A stretch of 64,000 bases of DNA from Sporothrix humicola (lineage: Eukaryota; Ascomycota; Sordariomycetes; Ophiostomatales; Ophiostomataceae): the NCBI GenBank assembly GCA_021396245.1, contig WNYE01000024.1, forward strand, positions 248,001 through 312,000, in the 5' to 3' direction. The translations under genes were made by a program, and so were the position numbers. This document shows positions 55,584-64,000 of the stretch, piece after piece. The first letter of the stretch is position 1; each line of letters opens with the position of its first letter. The notes under the pieces are model-generated. The model was not told the origin of the DNA and made no database searches. It was given only the letters and a program-made list of their open reading frames with translations.

Positions 55584-57969
55584 CTATATGGGACTACGGA
55601 ACAGCATCTCAGACTCGATCTGCTGGAGCCAGGTGTTGAACGAGGCCAGCTGCTGCGGCGACATCATGTCGTTCTGCGCCTCGACAAAGTCGACGCCGCC
55701 GTGGGGGCTGGATGGCATGAAGAAGTCGAGGTTGGTGTCGAACCGAGGTGGAAGGGGTGAAGGATATGAAAGAGACGGGTCAACAGCGGCAATACCTGAT
55801 GTTGCAGAATTATCAATAACATTGTCGGTTCTCGCAGCAGTATTAGTAGTCGTCGTCACGGTCGACGAAAGCTCGTCGATGAGAGAGGAGACGGCACCTT
55901 CGGCTGGGGGCACGGACGCAGGCCGGCTCCGACTGCCAAGGCCCAGATCCGTAATCTCAGCGTCGGTGCGCTCGACGTAGCTGCTGGTCGACTGCCAGAT
56001 GATCTCGCTGTAGCTCGCAATCGACCGGGCCGCGCGGTCGGTGCCGTTCCCACTCCATTTCCAGCTCATGTCGAGGCTCGACGGCTCCATGTACTTGGGT
56101 TCATCCGAGAGGCGCGGCGGGTTGCGAGCCAGCGTCTTGTACAGCGTCCACGAGTTGATGCCGAGCAGCGAGACGTACTTCCAGTGCCGGCCCATCTGCT
56201 GGATCATGCGCAGGTTGGCCAGGACGTTGGCGCGTGCACGAGTCTGCACGTCTCTATTCAAACACCAGAAAAAGGGCAGCTGCACGGCGCAGGCCGAGTA
56301 GGCGGCAAAGCTCACAAACCCGGGGACGCGGTCCGGGTCGATGTTGTAGTGGTTCTGCGAGGCCCTGACCAGCTGCGACACGGCCTGCGCGTGCTCAAAG
56401 GCGAGCTGTGCAGAGACGTGGCGCGAATATAGCGAGAGTTGTGAGTGAGAGTTTGATTGGGTGTCGGAGCGGTACGAAAACAGCGGCACAATGGACGAGT
56501 GCAGGATGCAGAGGCTCTGGTGGAACATGACACACAGGAGAAGACGTACAGGAAGATCGTCTTGTGTTCTGGTCTCAGTCTCGTCAGGATTGATGGACAA
56601 CTTCAAACTCTCGGGAACGCTGGACCACCACTGGCACAGCGACTCGTGGAGAGAATCCAGCGTGGCCAGCTGGGGCACGTCCGTCTTCTTGACCATGTCC
56701 GATATTTTGTTCCTGCGTAATGTATTGGTCAGTTTGGTTACAGATGTTCAATAATATTCTTTATTATCACAGCCAACCTACCACAGAGTTATGCCACGAA
56801 CTAGCTCGGCAAAGACACTTCCGTCCGCCTGCCTGTCTTTCTCCACGTCTTTCATTCCGGATGCAAACAGTTCGTTCGGGCAGGGCAGCGGCACCTTGGC
56901 CATGGCAGCTGAGTAGCTGCCCGCGGAAAAGGAAAAGGGAAACTCGACGCGCGAGCCAAAGTTCATTGTCAGGTACGACGACCAGAACCGCCGCCGGCTC
57001 GTCTCGACCGCCACAGTGACTGGAACCGGCTGGTCGTCGTGGCCGGTCGAGGCTTGTGCAGTTGCGGTTCCAATCGTCTTTGGTCCAGCCGATGTGATGC
57101 CCAGGTTATACGCGATGAGGATGGCATTCCACTTCAAGAGGTAGCATCGCCGCCACTCGCCGACCGAGTACCAGTAGAGCGACAGGTTGATAAACGTGAC
57201 AATGTTCTCCTCGCGCGGGTCCATCAGCTCGGCAAACACAAGACTGCCGGCACGCGTGGCCCATTCGTGGCCAAAGCCCGGCTTGACGAGCGAGTAGTTG
57301 CCCGCTTCGTCCTTGTAAAACTTGGAGGCCCACGCACAGACACCGAGCAGCACGTGCGGCGTCACCGTGCCAGCCCTCAAACTGTGCACAAATGTGGCCT
57401 TGTGCAGCAGCAGGTGGGCATTGTAGGCGTGTGTAAAGTAGATCTCGACCAAGTCCCAGAGCAGCGTCTGGGGCACGCCGCAGTACGCACTGAGATCGGT
57501 GGACGAGGAGGGGGTGGAAATCAAATTCAAAGATGGCTGGCTGCGAATATCTGACGGGCTAGACCCGGTGTCCGGTCTGTTGTCGAGCCTGTCATTTACC
57601 CTGTCGTCTGGCTGGTAAAGAGGCCGCTGATCAATCTCCCTGCCTGGCACTTTGCCGTACGAGCATGTCCGCCCGAGACGACTGCACCGAAGACAGCTGG
57701 AGCTGGACAGACCACCGATGCATCGAATCTGGGGAAAATGAACAACGTTTCTGTCAGTCTGGGGGAAAGCGCGGCAAACTGGGGAATGTGGGAGGCGAAA
57801 CGGGATGGCCAGGGCCCAGGGTTCGGGGAATGCGGGAAATGAGGAGCGACAAATCGAAAAACGGGACGGGAAACGGGAAACGTACCTTTTGCGCATTGCA
57901 TTTGTCGCATGCACGACGCGGCCGGCCCATGGCCTTCTTTTTTGAAATTTTCTGTGATTTCGGCGGCAT
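55584..57969 (-). CDS. Zn2Cys6 fungal transcription factor, likely cluster regulator
   Basis: Exons 57969-57886, 57728-56782 and 56712-55584 encode 719 residues. The zinc cluster is C21-x2-C24-x6-C31-x8-C40-x2-C43-x6-C50 and is split by intron 1 after AQK; splicing restores KIRC. Basic residues before it (SKKKAMGRPRRA) assist DNA contact. Residues about 100-480 match the fungal-specific regulatory domain (Fungal_trans: CGVPQTLLWDLVEIYFTHAYNAHLLLH, in part VEIYFTHAYNAHLLLH). The C-terminus is acidic, Ser/Pro-rich and ends with a Gln/Met-rich segment, possibly activating. It lies inside the cluster and is divergent from the amidohydrolase gene, whose promoter carries a candidate site. Autoregulation is plausible. 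Confidence 0.92.
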
Positions 57970-58115
57970 TGTATCGTATGATTGAAGATGGCAGTAAAAA
58001 AATAAACAAATGAAAAAAGGTGGTTGTTCCAAACAGAAAGGATTTCAAAGCAGCAAATGGCGAAGCTACTGTATTTTGACGACGCTTAATGCTTTCCCGC
58101 GATCGGTCGACTTTC

Positions 58116-58135
58116 CCGAACCAAGAGTCGGCAAA
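58116..58135. promoter_or_regulatory. Putative zinc-cluster binding site, copy 2
   Basis: CCG-N10-CGG at 58116-58131 with flank CAAA, 18 of 20 bases identical to 52718-52737. It lies about 150 nt from the regulator start and 300 nt from the amidohydrolase start, so it could serve both. Confidence 0.55.
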
Positions 58136-58261
58136 GTAAGCTCCGTAATCCACCCCAGACTCACCTAGCTCACCTCTCACCCCCGCATGTTTAGAACAAG
58201 AATTATGAAAGATTATGAAGCTCTCTCCGCATACTACTTTGCACCTTTTTACATTTTCTGC

Positions 58262-58268
58262 TATATAA
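58262..58268 (+). promoter_or_regulatory. Putative TATA box of the amidohydrolase gene
   Basis: TATATAA lies 164 nt upstream of ATG 58432, within AT-rich leader sequence. Confidence 0.5.
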
Positions 58269-58431
58269 GTTGTCGTGCATGGTCTTGCTATTAATGGTGT
58301 TGGCAACACAAGACGGACAGTCCAAGACAAACACATCCAATTCTGTTTACAGATTGACAAAGACAAAAGAGGGAAAACAGAAAGGAAAGAAAAGAAAAGA
58401 AAATCAAAAGTCAAAACAACACACATTCACA

Positions 58432-59940
58432 ATGTCTCGCAGCTGGCTGTTCCGCAATGCGACGGTGGTCTCCGTCGACGACAAGATCGGCACCGTGCCC
58501 AACTGCGATGTGTACGTTGAGGACGGCGTGATCAAGGAGGTTGGCCCCAACCTACAGCTTCCATCAAATAAAAACGACATTGAGGTGGTCGACGCAACCA
58601 ATGCCATCCTGTCACCCGGCTTTGTCGACACGCACCGGCACATGTGGCAGACGCAGCTGCGGACGATCACGGGCGACTTCACGCTGACGGACTACGTGGT
58701 CAACATCCGCAACCGCTACGGATCGACGTACACGCCGGACGACGTGTTTTTGGGCAACCTGTGCGGCGCACTCGAGTCGCTGGAGAGCGGCATCACCTGT
58801 GTGCTGGACCACTCGCACATTATGAACTCGCCAGAACACTCACAGGCCGCCGTCGATGGCCTCAAGGCGTCGCGTATCCGCGGCTGCTTCTGCTACGGCC
58901 TGTACGTCAACCCGGCCACGTCGGATCCGGCCGCCATAAACAAAGGAACGCAGCGCGCCGAGCAAACACCCGACGAGGAAAAGGCCGAAGGCAAGTGGCG
59001 CTACAACGATGCGGCGCACCTGCGCAAGACTGCCTTTTCGCCCGGCAACGCGCCGACGGACCTGCTGCGCTTCGGGTTTGCGCCGACCGAAGCCGAACGT
59101 GTGCCCCTCCAACAGTCTGTCGACGAGCTGCAGTTTGGGCGCTCGCTGGGCGCGGCGCTGATCACGGCGCACGTCGCCATGGGCACCTACGACACGGGCA
59201 GCCACATTGTGCGCGGGCTCGCCGAACGCAACCTGCTGGGCCCTGATCTCGTGTTTAGCCACGCCACCTGCCTCGCGCCCGACGAGATCGATGCCATCCG
59301 CACCGCCGGCGCTAGCATCTCGTCCACGCCCGACACCGAGCTGCAGATGGGCATGGGGCGGCCGGTGGCTCTCCAGTTGGCCAAAGACCCCAAAGTCCAC
59401 GGTCATGGCTGCTGCACCAGCCTCGGCGTCGACATTGTCTCCAACAGCCCCGGCGACATGTTTGTGCAGATGCGGCTGCTCCTCCAGAGCCAGCGCTACG
59501 CCACCGACGGCAACCTGCCCCCGGCCCCTACCAAGATGTCCGTCACCTGCGCCGACGTCCTGCGCATCGCCACGCTCGGTGGCGCCACGGCCATGGGCGT
59601 TGCGGAAGTCACCGGCTCCATCACCCCCGGCAAACGCGCCGATCTGTTAATGACCCGCTGCGACTCCCTGCGCATGACCCCGGTCCACCAGCCCGAGGTC
59701 GCCCTCGTGCTCTATGCCAACGCCTCCGACATTGACTCGGTCTTTGTCGACGGCGTGCGTGTGAAAAAGGACGGCAAGATCCTGCCCGCCTCCGGCCGGC
59801 CCGAGCTCGCCTGGCCCGTGCTGCGCGACCGTCTTCGCGCCTCGGCTGCCGGCATCATGGAGCGCTCCAGCCTCATCCCGCTCGACGAGAGCGACAGCAG
59901 TGTGCATGCATACTACAAACTCGGTAAAGTGAGCAAGTAG
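58432..59940 (+). CDS. Amidohydrolase-superfamily enzyme (chlorohydrolase / deaminase-like)
   Basis: A single exon from ATG 58432 encodes 502 residues; the frame is open further upstream but that part is Lys/Gln-rich leader. The metal-binding set of the TrzN/AtzA/SAH-deaminase subgroup is present: H68 and H70 in DTHRHMWQT, H247 in ITAHVAM, H277 in FSHATC and D334 in LGVDIVSN. These enzymes remove amino, chloro or similar groups from ring compounds by activating water on Zn or Fe. The N- and C-terminal beta segments (VEDGVIKEVGPN; GSITPGKRADLLM) form the usual composite domain. No signal peptide is visible, so it is cytosolic. In the cluster it may perform an early hydrolytic step; the substrate is unknown. 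Confidence 0.9.
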   Translation: MSRSWLFRNATVVSVDDKIGTVPNCDVYVEDGVIKEVGPNLQLPSNKNDIEVVDATNAILSPGFVDTHRHMWQTQLRTITGDFTLTDYVVNIRNRYGSTYTPDDVFLGNLCGALESLESGITCVLDHSHIMNSPEHSQAAVDGLKASRIRGCFCYGLYVNPATSDPAAINKGTQRAEQTPDEEKAEGKWRYNDAAHLRKTAFSPGNAPTDLLRFGFAPTEAERVPLQQSVDELQFGRSLGAALITAHVAMGTYDTGSHIVRGLAERNLLGPDLVFSHATCLAPDEIDAIRTAGASISSTPDTELQMGMGRPVALQLAKDPKVHGHGCCTSLGVDIVSNSPGDMFVQMRLLLQSQRYATDGNLPPAPTKMSVTCADVLRIATLGGATAMGVAEVTGSITPGKRADLLMTRCDSLRMTPVHQPEVALVLYANASDIDSVFVDGVRVKKDGKILPASGRPELAWPVLRDRLRASAAGIMERSSLIPLDESDSSVHAYYKLGKVSK

Positions 59941-60977
59941 CCATGTGGCGGCTGGAAATAAAGTTCAATAAAGAACAATAGACACAGGTTGAATTACATT
60001 GAATTACATTGAATTTTGGCTGCGTTAATGTTGTTCATTAAATGGTCACATTGCTTCTACCCTTGTGAACTTCTCATTTTCCCCCGTACAGGCCCTTTTG
60101 AATAGGTAATAAACTGCAAACTTTGAATTTGGAAAGAAACTACACATATCAATTCAATTAAAATAATATAAAATAACATCAATGGAAAATCAAAATGAAA
60201 TCCATGTAGCATTGGGAAACTTCTTTGGATTGTATTCTAAATGTCGTCAATTGATGCGTATTTTGCCCTGTTGAGGATGTCACTGATGGCGCTGCTTAAC
60301 CACACACTTGCTGACAACAAATACTTAAAATATGGCTATTATCTGTCCTCAGAAATCTTCTTTTTTTTGTAAACATATTTTATGGCGTTTAAGTAACTTT
60401 TTGTGTCGCATTTTGATTTCTCGTCACCAGTGTCACTGACAACAAACGCCCCTTTTCGGAGACTTTTGCCTGTTTTGAATGATGACATAATCTGCTGCAA
60501 ATGGACCATCGAGAAAAAACAGTCGAATGCAGTTTGAGGCCGTAAATCCTTACAGTATTTTCTTTTGTAATGCCTCAATATACAGCAATTGATACTCTCA
60601 ATCAACTTATTTGGCTCTTTGTCGCACTTTACACTCGAAACGGGCCTCGTCGTCATTGTTTGCCTCTTTTGTCCACGTGATGAGGCTGCGCAAATGGTAG
60701 CATCTAGAAGCCCAAAAGCTTGGAATTTTCCAACGGAACCACCAAAACTTCCCGAAACCCGCTATGAAATACGCTAGGCGTCAGTGGGCGGCGCGGCTCG
60801 CAGTGTGCCTGGCAGATGACTAATTCAGGGGACACTGTCGTTGATAACATCAACGTCGCGCCTTCCAAGTTGCGACAACAGATCTCAACTTCTTCTTCAC
60901 TTTTTGCAATTCCTCTCATTCTTCTTCCTTCATCAACTATCTTCTCTCTCCGCATCGGCCACCTCACCCACCCCACG
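59941..60977. other. Spacer, 1.04 kb, AT-rich
   Basis: AATAAA at 59957-59962 and 59967-59972 are likely poly(A) signals of the amidohydrolase gene. The rest, especially 60000-60400, is AT-rich; the last 150 bases are the pyrimidine-rich leader of the next gene. No gene is seen. Confidence 0.5.
59957..59972 (+). terminator. Double AATAAA poly(A) signal of the amidohydrolase gene
   Basis: Two AATAAA hexamers start 17 and 27 nt after the stop codon. Confidence 0.5.
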
Positions 60978-62408
60978 ATGGACGTCACGCTGCTGGTGTA
61001 CGACCTGTCGCAGGGTCTTGCGCGCCAAATGTCCATGGGCTTTTTGGGGTTCCAGCTGGACGCCATCTACCACACATCGATTGAACTCAACGGCCGCGAG
61101 TATGTCTACGACGGCGGCATTCTGGCGATCCAGCCGTACTCGTCGCACCTAGGCCACCCGTTCGAGAAGCTGCCGCTCGGGAAAACGACGCGCAACATGT
61201 CGGCGATCGAGTCGCATCTTGACACGCTGCGGCCGCGGTTCACGGCCGCCGCCTACGACCTGTTCCGGCACAACTGCAATACTTTTACAGATACCTTTTC
61301 CCAGTTTCTCGTCGGCCGCGGCATCCCAGCACACATTACTGGCATGCCGGACGCGGTGCTGGCGACGCCAATGGGCCGCATGCTGTTGCCGCAGTTGATG
61401 CAGAGCGGCATGACGGGCCACGGCCGAGGCGGGAACACGAATGGGTCTCTGCTGGGACTCTCAGAAACGGCTCAGATGGCACCGGCAGCGACGACGCCAG
61501 TTTCAACGTTTACGCCGTCTGGCCCCGCACACCCCCACCACAACCTGCGACTGCCCTCGTTTGCCAACATTGATGCCGCCCAGCCCGTTCTTTTCAGCAA
61601 AGTGCCGCCGCTGGATAAGCTGGTGGGCAAACTCGGCGGCGACGTCGCAAAACAGCCGACAGTCCACGATCTGCGAGTCTACCTCGAAGGCCGCGCCGCC
61701 AACACGAAATCGACCAGCACGCCGGATCTTGCGACCCTTGGAGCCTTTGTGCGTGACTCGGTCACGTCTCTGCCCCGCGCAACACTCTTTGCCGCCATCG
61801 ACCTGTTCCGGTGCAGTTTGGCAGACGCGCGTGTTAGTGCATTCTTTGCCGACGAGGCGAACCACTCGGCTGTCCAGCCCGTCGTCTCGGCTGTCAACGA
61901 GAGCTCCGACACGCCCTACGCTCTGCGGCTGGTCACGCTACAAATGGTCTGCAACCTGTTTGGCGCGCCCGCCACTGCTTCCCAGTCTCTACTGAAAGAC
62001 ACGATATTCCGCGCTTCTCTTGTCCAGCTCGTCGCCGCCAGCTTCTTAGACGATGCGCACGTCTCAGCTCGCTCCGCCGCTGCGTCTCTGCTGTTCAACA
62101 TTGCCATTACCGCACGCAAGTCGGCTGCCCCTGCGACAATCCTGCCACCCGACGACCAAGTCGAGCTGGCTGCGTCCGTTGTTGAAGCTATTGGCCAAGA
62201 ATCAGCGTCGGCCGGTGCTCTGCAAGGGATGCTGGCTGCGCTGGGACACCTTGTCTATGGCACACCACTTGACAGCGAGCTGGCCGACTTGTTGAGAGTC
62301 CTGGACGCGGTGGGCGTCGTCACGTCAAAATCCAAGGCGTTTCCAGACGAGCCGCTCGTGGCAGAAGTTGGCAAGGAGCTGCTGGGGAAAGGCTTGACGA
62401 AGCCATAA
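60978..62408 (+). CDS. PPPDE peptidase - PUL domain protein (DeSI-like isopeptidase)
   Basis: A single exon from ATG 60978 encodes 476 residues; the open frame extends upstream but is leader-like. Residues 1-145 are a PPPDE (DUF862) domain with H32 in IYHTSIEL and C100 in RHNCNTFTD, the catalytic His/Cys pair of desumoylating isopeptidases. A Thr/Pro/Gly-rich linker (about 145-205) joins to an all-helical PUL domain (about 215-476), which in PLAA/Ufd3 binds Cdc48/p97. The protein may thus remove SUMO or ubiquitin from Cdc48 clients. As I recall, fungal relatives often have a thioredoxin domain between the two parts; no CxxC motif is present here. Confidence 0.88.
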   Translation: MDVTLLVYDLSQGLARQMSMGFLGFQLDAIYHTSIELNGREYVYDGGILAIQPYSSHLGHPFEKLPLGKTTRNMSAIESHLDTLRPRFTAAAYDLFRHNCNTFTDTFSQFLVGRGIPAHITGMPDAVLATPMGRMLLPQLMQSGMTGHGRGGNTNGSLLGLSETAQMAPAATTPVSTFTPSGPAHPHHNLRLPSFANIDAAQPVLFSKVPPLDKLVGKLGGDVAKQPTVHDLRVYLEGRAANTKSTSTPDLATLGAFVRDSVTSLPRATLFAAIDLFRCSLADARVSAFFADEANHSAVQPVVSAVNESSDTPYALRLVTLQMVCNLFGAPATASQSLLKDTIFRASLVQLVAASFLDDAHVSARSAAASLLFNIAITARKSAAPATILPPDDQVELAASVVEAIGQESASAGALQGMLAALGHLVYGTPLDSELADLLRVLDAVGVVTSKSKAFPDEPLVAEVGKELLGKGLTKP

Positions 62409-62680
62409 GTACAGATAGATAGTCTTTTGAAGCGTTGATTTGAATTCACCATAGAATACACGGTAGAATAGATACCACAGATAACGAATGTTATGAATGA
62501 TGACTACAATATGATTCTCGAGACGATCCAAGTGAAGCCAAAACATAACGACAAACTACCTAATACTAACCACGGGATTGATATTTTCAAACAAAAAAGC
62601 GAAAGAAAAAGAAGAATAAATAAATGAAACTTCTCGGGTATGTAAACTCAAATCAGATCATCCTCTAGAGACCGGTCCTC

Positions 62681-64000
62681 CTACTCCTTGCCAGCGCTGC
62701 GTCTCCCGCGGCCACAACAGTACGCAATGCCCGCCACAATGCCAATCAAGATGGGCACGCCGGCACCGACAGTCGCCCCGATAACAATCTTTTCCTGCGT
62801 CGGCGTCAAGTGCACACCACCAATGGTGACGCCCGTCTCTTTGGGAGAGCCTGTGGTTGTTGTTGAGCCTGTCCCCGTCCCCGACGCAGTGGCCGCCGGA
62901 GGCACATACGACGTCGGCGTGCCCGACACGGACAGCTCCATTGCCTTGACATTGTTGCCGAACTGGGCCAGGCTCGTCAGCGCCGTCGTGGCCGTCGGGT
63001 CCGGGTAGGATGCCACCCATATTAAGGCCGTCGCCGGCCGCGTCACCGTCGTCGTGCTCGTTGCCGTCGTCACCGCCGTTGTCTGCAGGGAGGCGGGGCA
63101 GTTGACCATCCCGACAGACTTGCAGGCGACGGCCGTGTACACAAACGAGGTGCTGACCACAGAGGTTTTGAGAGAGGAGGAGGCGCTGGTCTCACTGGGA
63201 GAGGCAGTGGTTGCGCGGGCGGCCAGTGCGGCCGTCTTGTCCGTCTTGTCCGTCTTGGTGGCAGTTCCAGTAGGAGTGGCCGTGGACGACCCAGACTTCG
63301 TCGGTGCCGACGACTTCGTCGAGGTGGCTGTGGCAGCACACTGTGTCACGGTCGTGTAGTACACGGGCAGCATCGTCTGCGGGTGCACGCCCCACGAGAA
63401 CACGCTGCCAATCTGGAGGGACGCGCCCGCCTCGGCGCCAATGTCCATGCCAAAGATGCCTTCAATCAGCACGCCGTCGCAGGCGTTGTCAACAGAGTCG
63501 ACGGAGTCGACGGCGTGGGTGGCTGTATTGGTCGAGTTTCCTTCGTGGCCACCTCCCACCGTCAACGTCAGATTGGCCACGTCCGCAAAAGCAATCGTCT
63601 CGACGCCGCCGCTGTACTTTGCAATAGTGAAGCCGTCAACCGTCAGGCCGTCGGACGACAGCACAATGCCGGCGTGCACGCCAATTCTGAGGACTGCGTT
63701 TAGGGCCACAGCCGCACTGTTGACCGTTACCGGCAAGAACTCGAACCGGCCGCCGTTGCACACAATCTGCGACACGTTGTGCCCAAACAGGTCGACCTCG
63801 AGCGTCAGGCCTTCCTCCATGCGCAGGTGGAACCCGCTCTCCATGTCCAAAATGCCGTCGGCGCTCAGAATCAGATCCGCCGTCACCACGACGCCCAGCT
63901 CGAGGTCATCACCCGCCTTGAGCCCGAGCGGCGTCTCGGATGTGTACAAATTCAAAGAATAGCTTGCCGCGCCCGACACGACCATGTGCGTCTGCACATA
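62681..64000 (-). CDS. Surface protein with single C-terminal membrane helix (partial, 5' end outside window)
   Basis: The frame is open to the right edge, so the start and probably a signal peptide lie beyond 64000; 439 codons plus stop are seen. The visible N-terminal part (to about 230) is beta-rich and hydrophobic-alternating, with two cysteine-bearing segments, and resembles the domain found in fungal DUF7029-type secreted proteins. I am unsure of that name. Then follow a Ser/Thr-rich linker, likely O-glycosylated, with TKTDKTDKT, and a short ordered part. Near the C-terminus a membrane helix (ATVGAGVPILIGIVAGIAY) is followed by a basic cytosolic tail GRGRRSAGKE, so this is a type I membrane protein rather than a GPI protein. 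Role unknown. Confidence 0.75.
   Translation of the reverse strand, partial: YVQTHMVVSGAASYSLNLYTSETPLGLKAGDDLELGVVVTADLILSADGILDMESGFHLRMEEGLTLEVDLFGHNVSQIVCNGGRFEFLPVTVNSAAVALNAVLRIGVHAGIVLSSDGLTVDGFTIAKYSGGVETIAFADVANLTLTVGGGHEGNSTNTATHAVDSVDSVDNACDGVLIEGIFGMDIGAEAGASLQIGSVFSWGVHPQTMLPVYYTTVTQCAATATSTKSSAPTKSGSSTATPTGTATKTDKTDKTAALAARATTASPSETSASSSLKTSVVSTSFVYTAVACKSVGMVNCPASLQTTAVTTATSTTTVTRPATALIWVASYPDPTATTALTSLAQFGNNVKAMELSVSGTPTSYVPPAATASGTGTGSTTTTGSPKETGVTIGGVHLTPTQEKIVIGATVGAGVPILIGIVAGIAYCCGRGRRSAGKE

Larger units (their letters stand above)
57970..58431. other. Divergent promoter, regulator / amidohydrolase
   Basis: This 462-nt shared region has the second CCG-N10-CGG copy, a further CGG-N11-CCG arrangement overlapping it (58129-58145) and TATATAA at 58262-58268 facing the amidohydrolase gene. 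An in-frame upstream extension of the amidohydrolase ORF exists but is leader-like. Confidence 0.6.

Noticed and set aside
58129..58145. CGG-N11-CCG, the Gal4-type spacing
   Set aside because: It overlaps the conserved CCG-N10-CGG element, and the right half-site is not shared with the other promoter, so the N10 reading is preferred.

Overview
The window is nuclear DNA of a filamentous ascomycete (Pezizomycotina). The evidence is GT-AG introns of about 50-160 nt with CTAAC/CTGAC branch points, GC-rich coding regions set in AT-richer spacers, and typical fungal families: a Zn2Cys6 regulator, MFS and ABCG transporters, an arrestin-like trafficking adaptor and GPI-type cell-wall proteins. Sordariomycetes is likely; anything narrower would be a guess. 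I support 20 protein-coding loci (one cut by the right edge, one containing an assembly gap, one interrupted by a stop). I found no tRNA, rRNA, CRISPR array or intact transposon.

Layout. 0-16 kb: an AT-rich left margin, a small single-pass membrane protein, a SnoaL-like protein, a secreted histidine phosphatase, the SAGA acetyltransferase GCN5, an ABCG half-transporter and a proline-rich surface protein. 16-33 kb: a large arrestin-domain adaptor, 6.7 kb without a recognisable gene, and a secreted purple acid phosphatase fused to a very long Ser/Ala-rich stalk with a GPI-type end. 33-48 kb: maleylacetate reductase, an MmgE/PrpD protein and a sugar-type MFS transporter whose gene needs two micro-exons (4 nt and 3 nt); then a 5-kb gene-poor stretch, a second MFS transporter and a kinase-like gene with an in-frame stop. 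48-64 kb: a CobW-type metal chaperone; a compact set of MFS transporter, fumarylacetoacetase, cupin, Zn2Cys6 regulator and amidohydrolase; a PPPDE-PUL protein; and the 3' end of a membrane-anchored surface protein.

The most interesting system is the five-gene set at 50.4-59.9 kb. It contains importer, hydrolases, cupin and regulator, which is how fungal catabolic gene clusters are usually built. Its two divergent promoters carry a near-identical CCG-N10-CGG element (18 of 20 positions match), and a perfect CCGA/TCGG palindrome lies before the cupin. I infer a regulon controlled by the local zinc-cluster protein. The substrate is unknown; an aromatic or other ring compound processed to an acyl-pyruvate or fumarylacetoacetate-like intermediate is a guess from the fumarylacetoacetase. 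The maleylacetate reductase, MmgE/PrpD and transporter genes at 33-38.6 kb may be a second small catabolic group.
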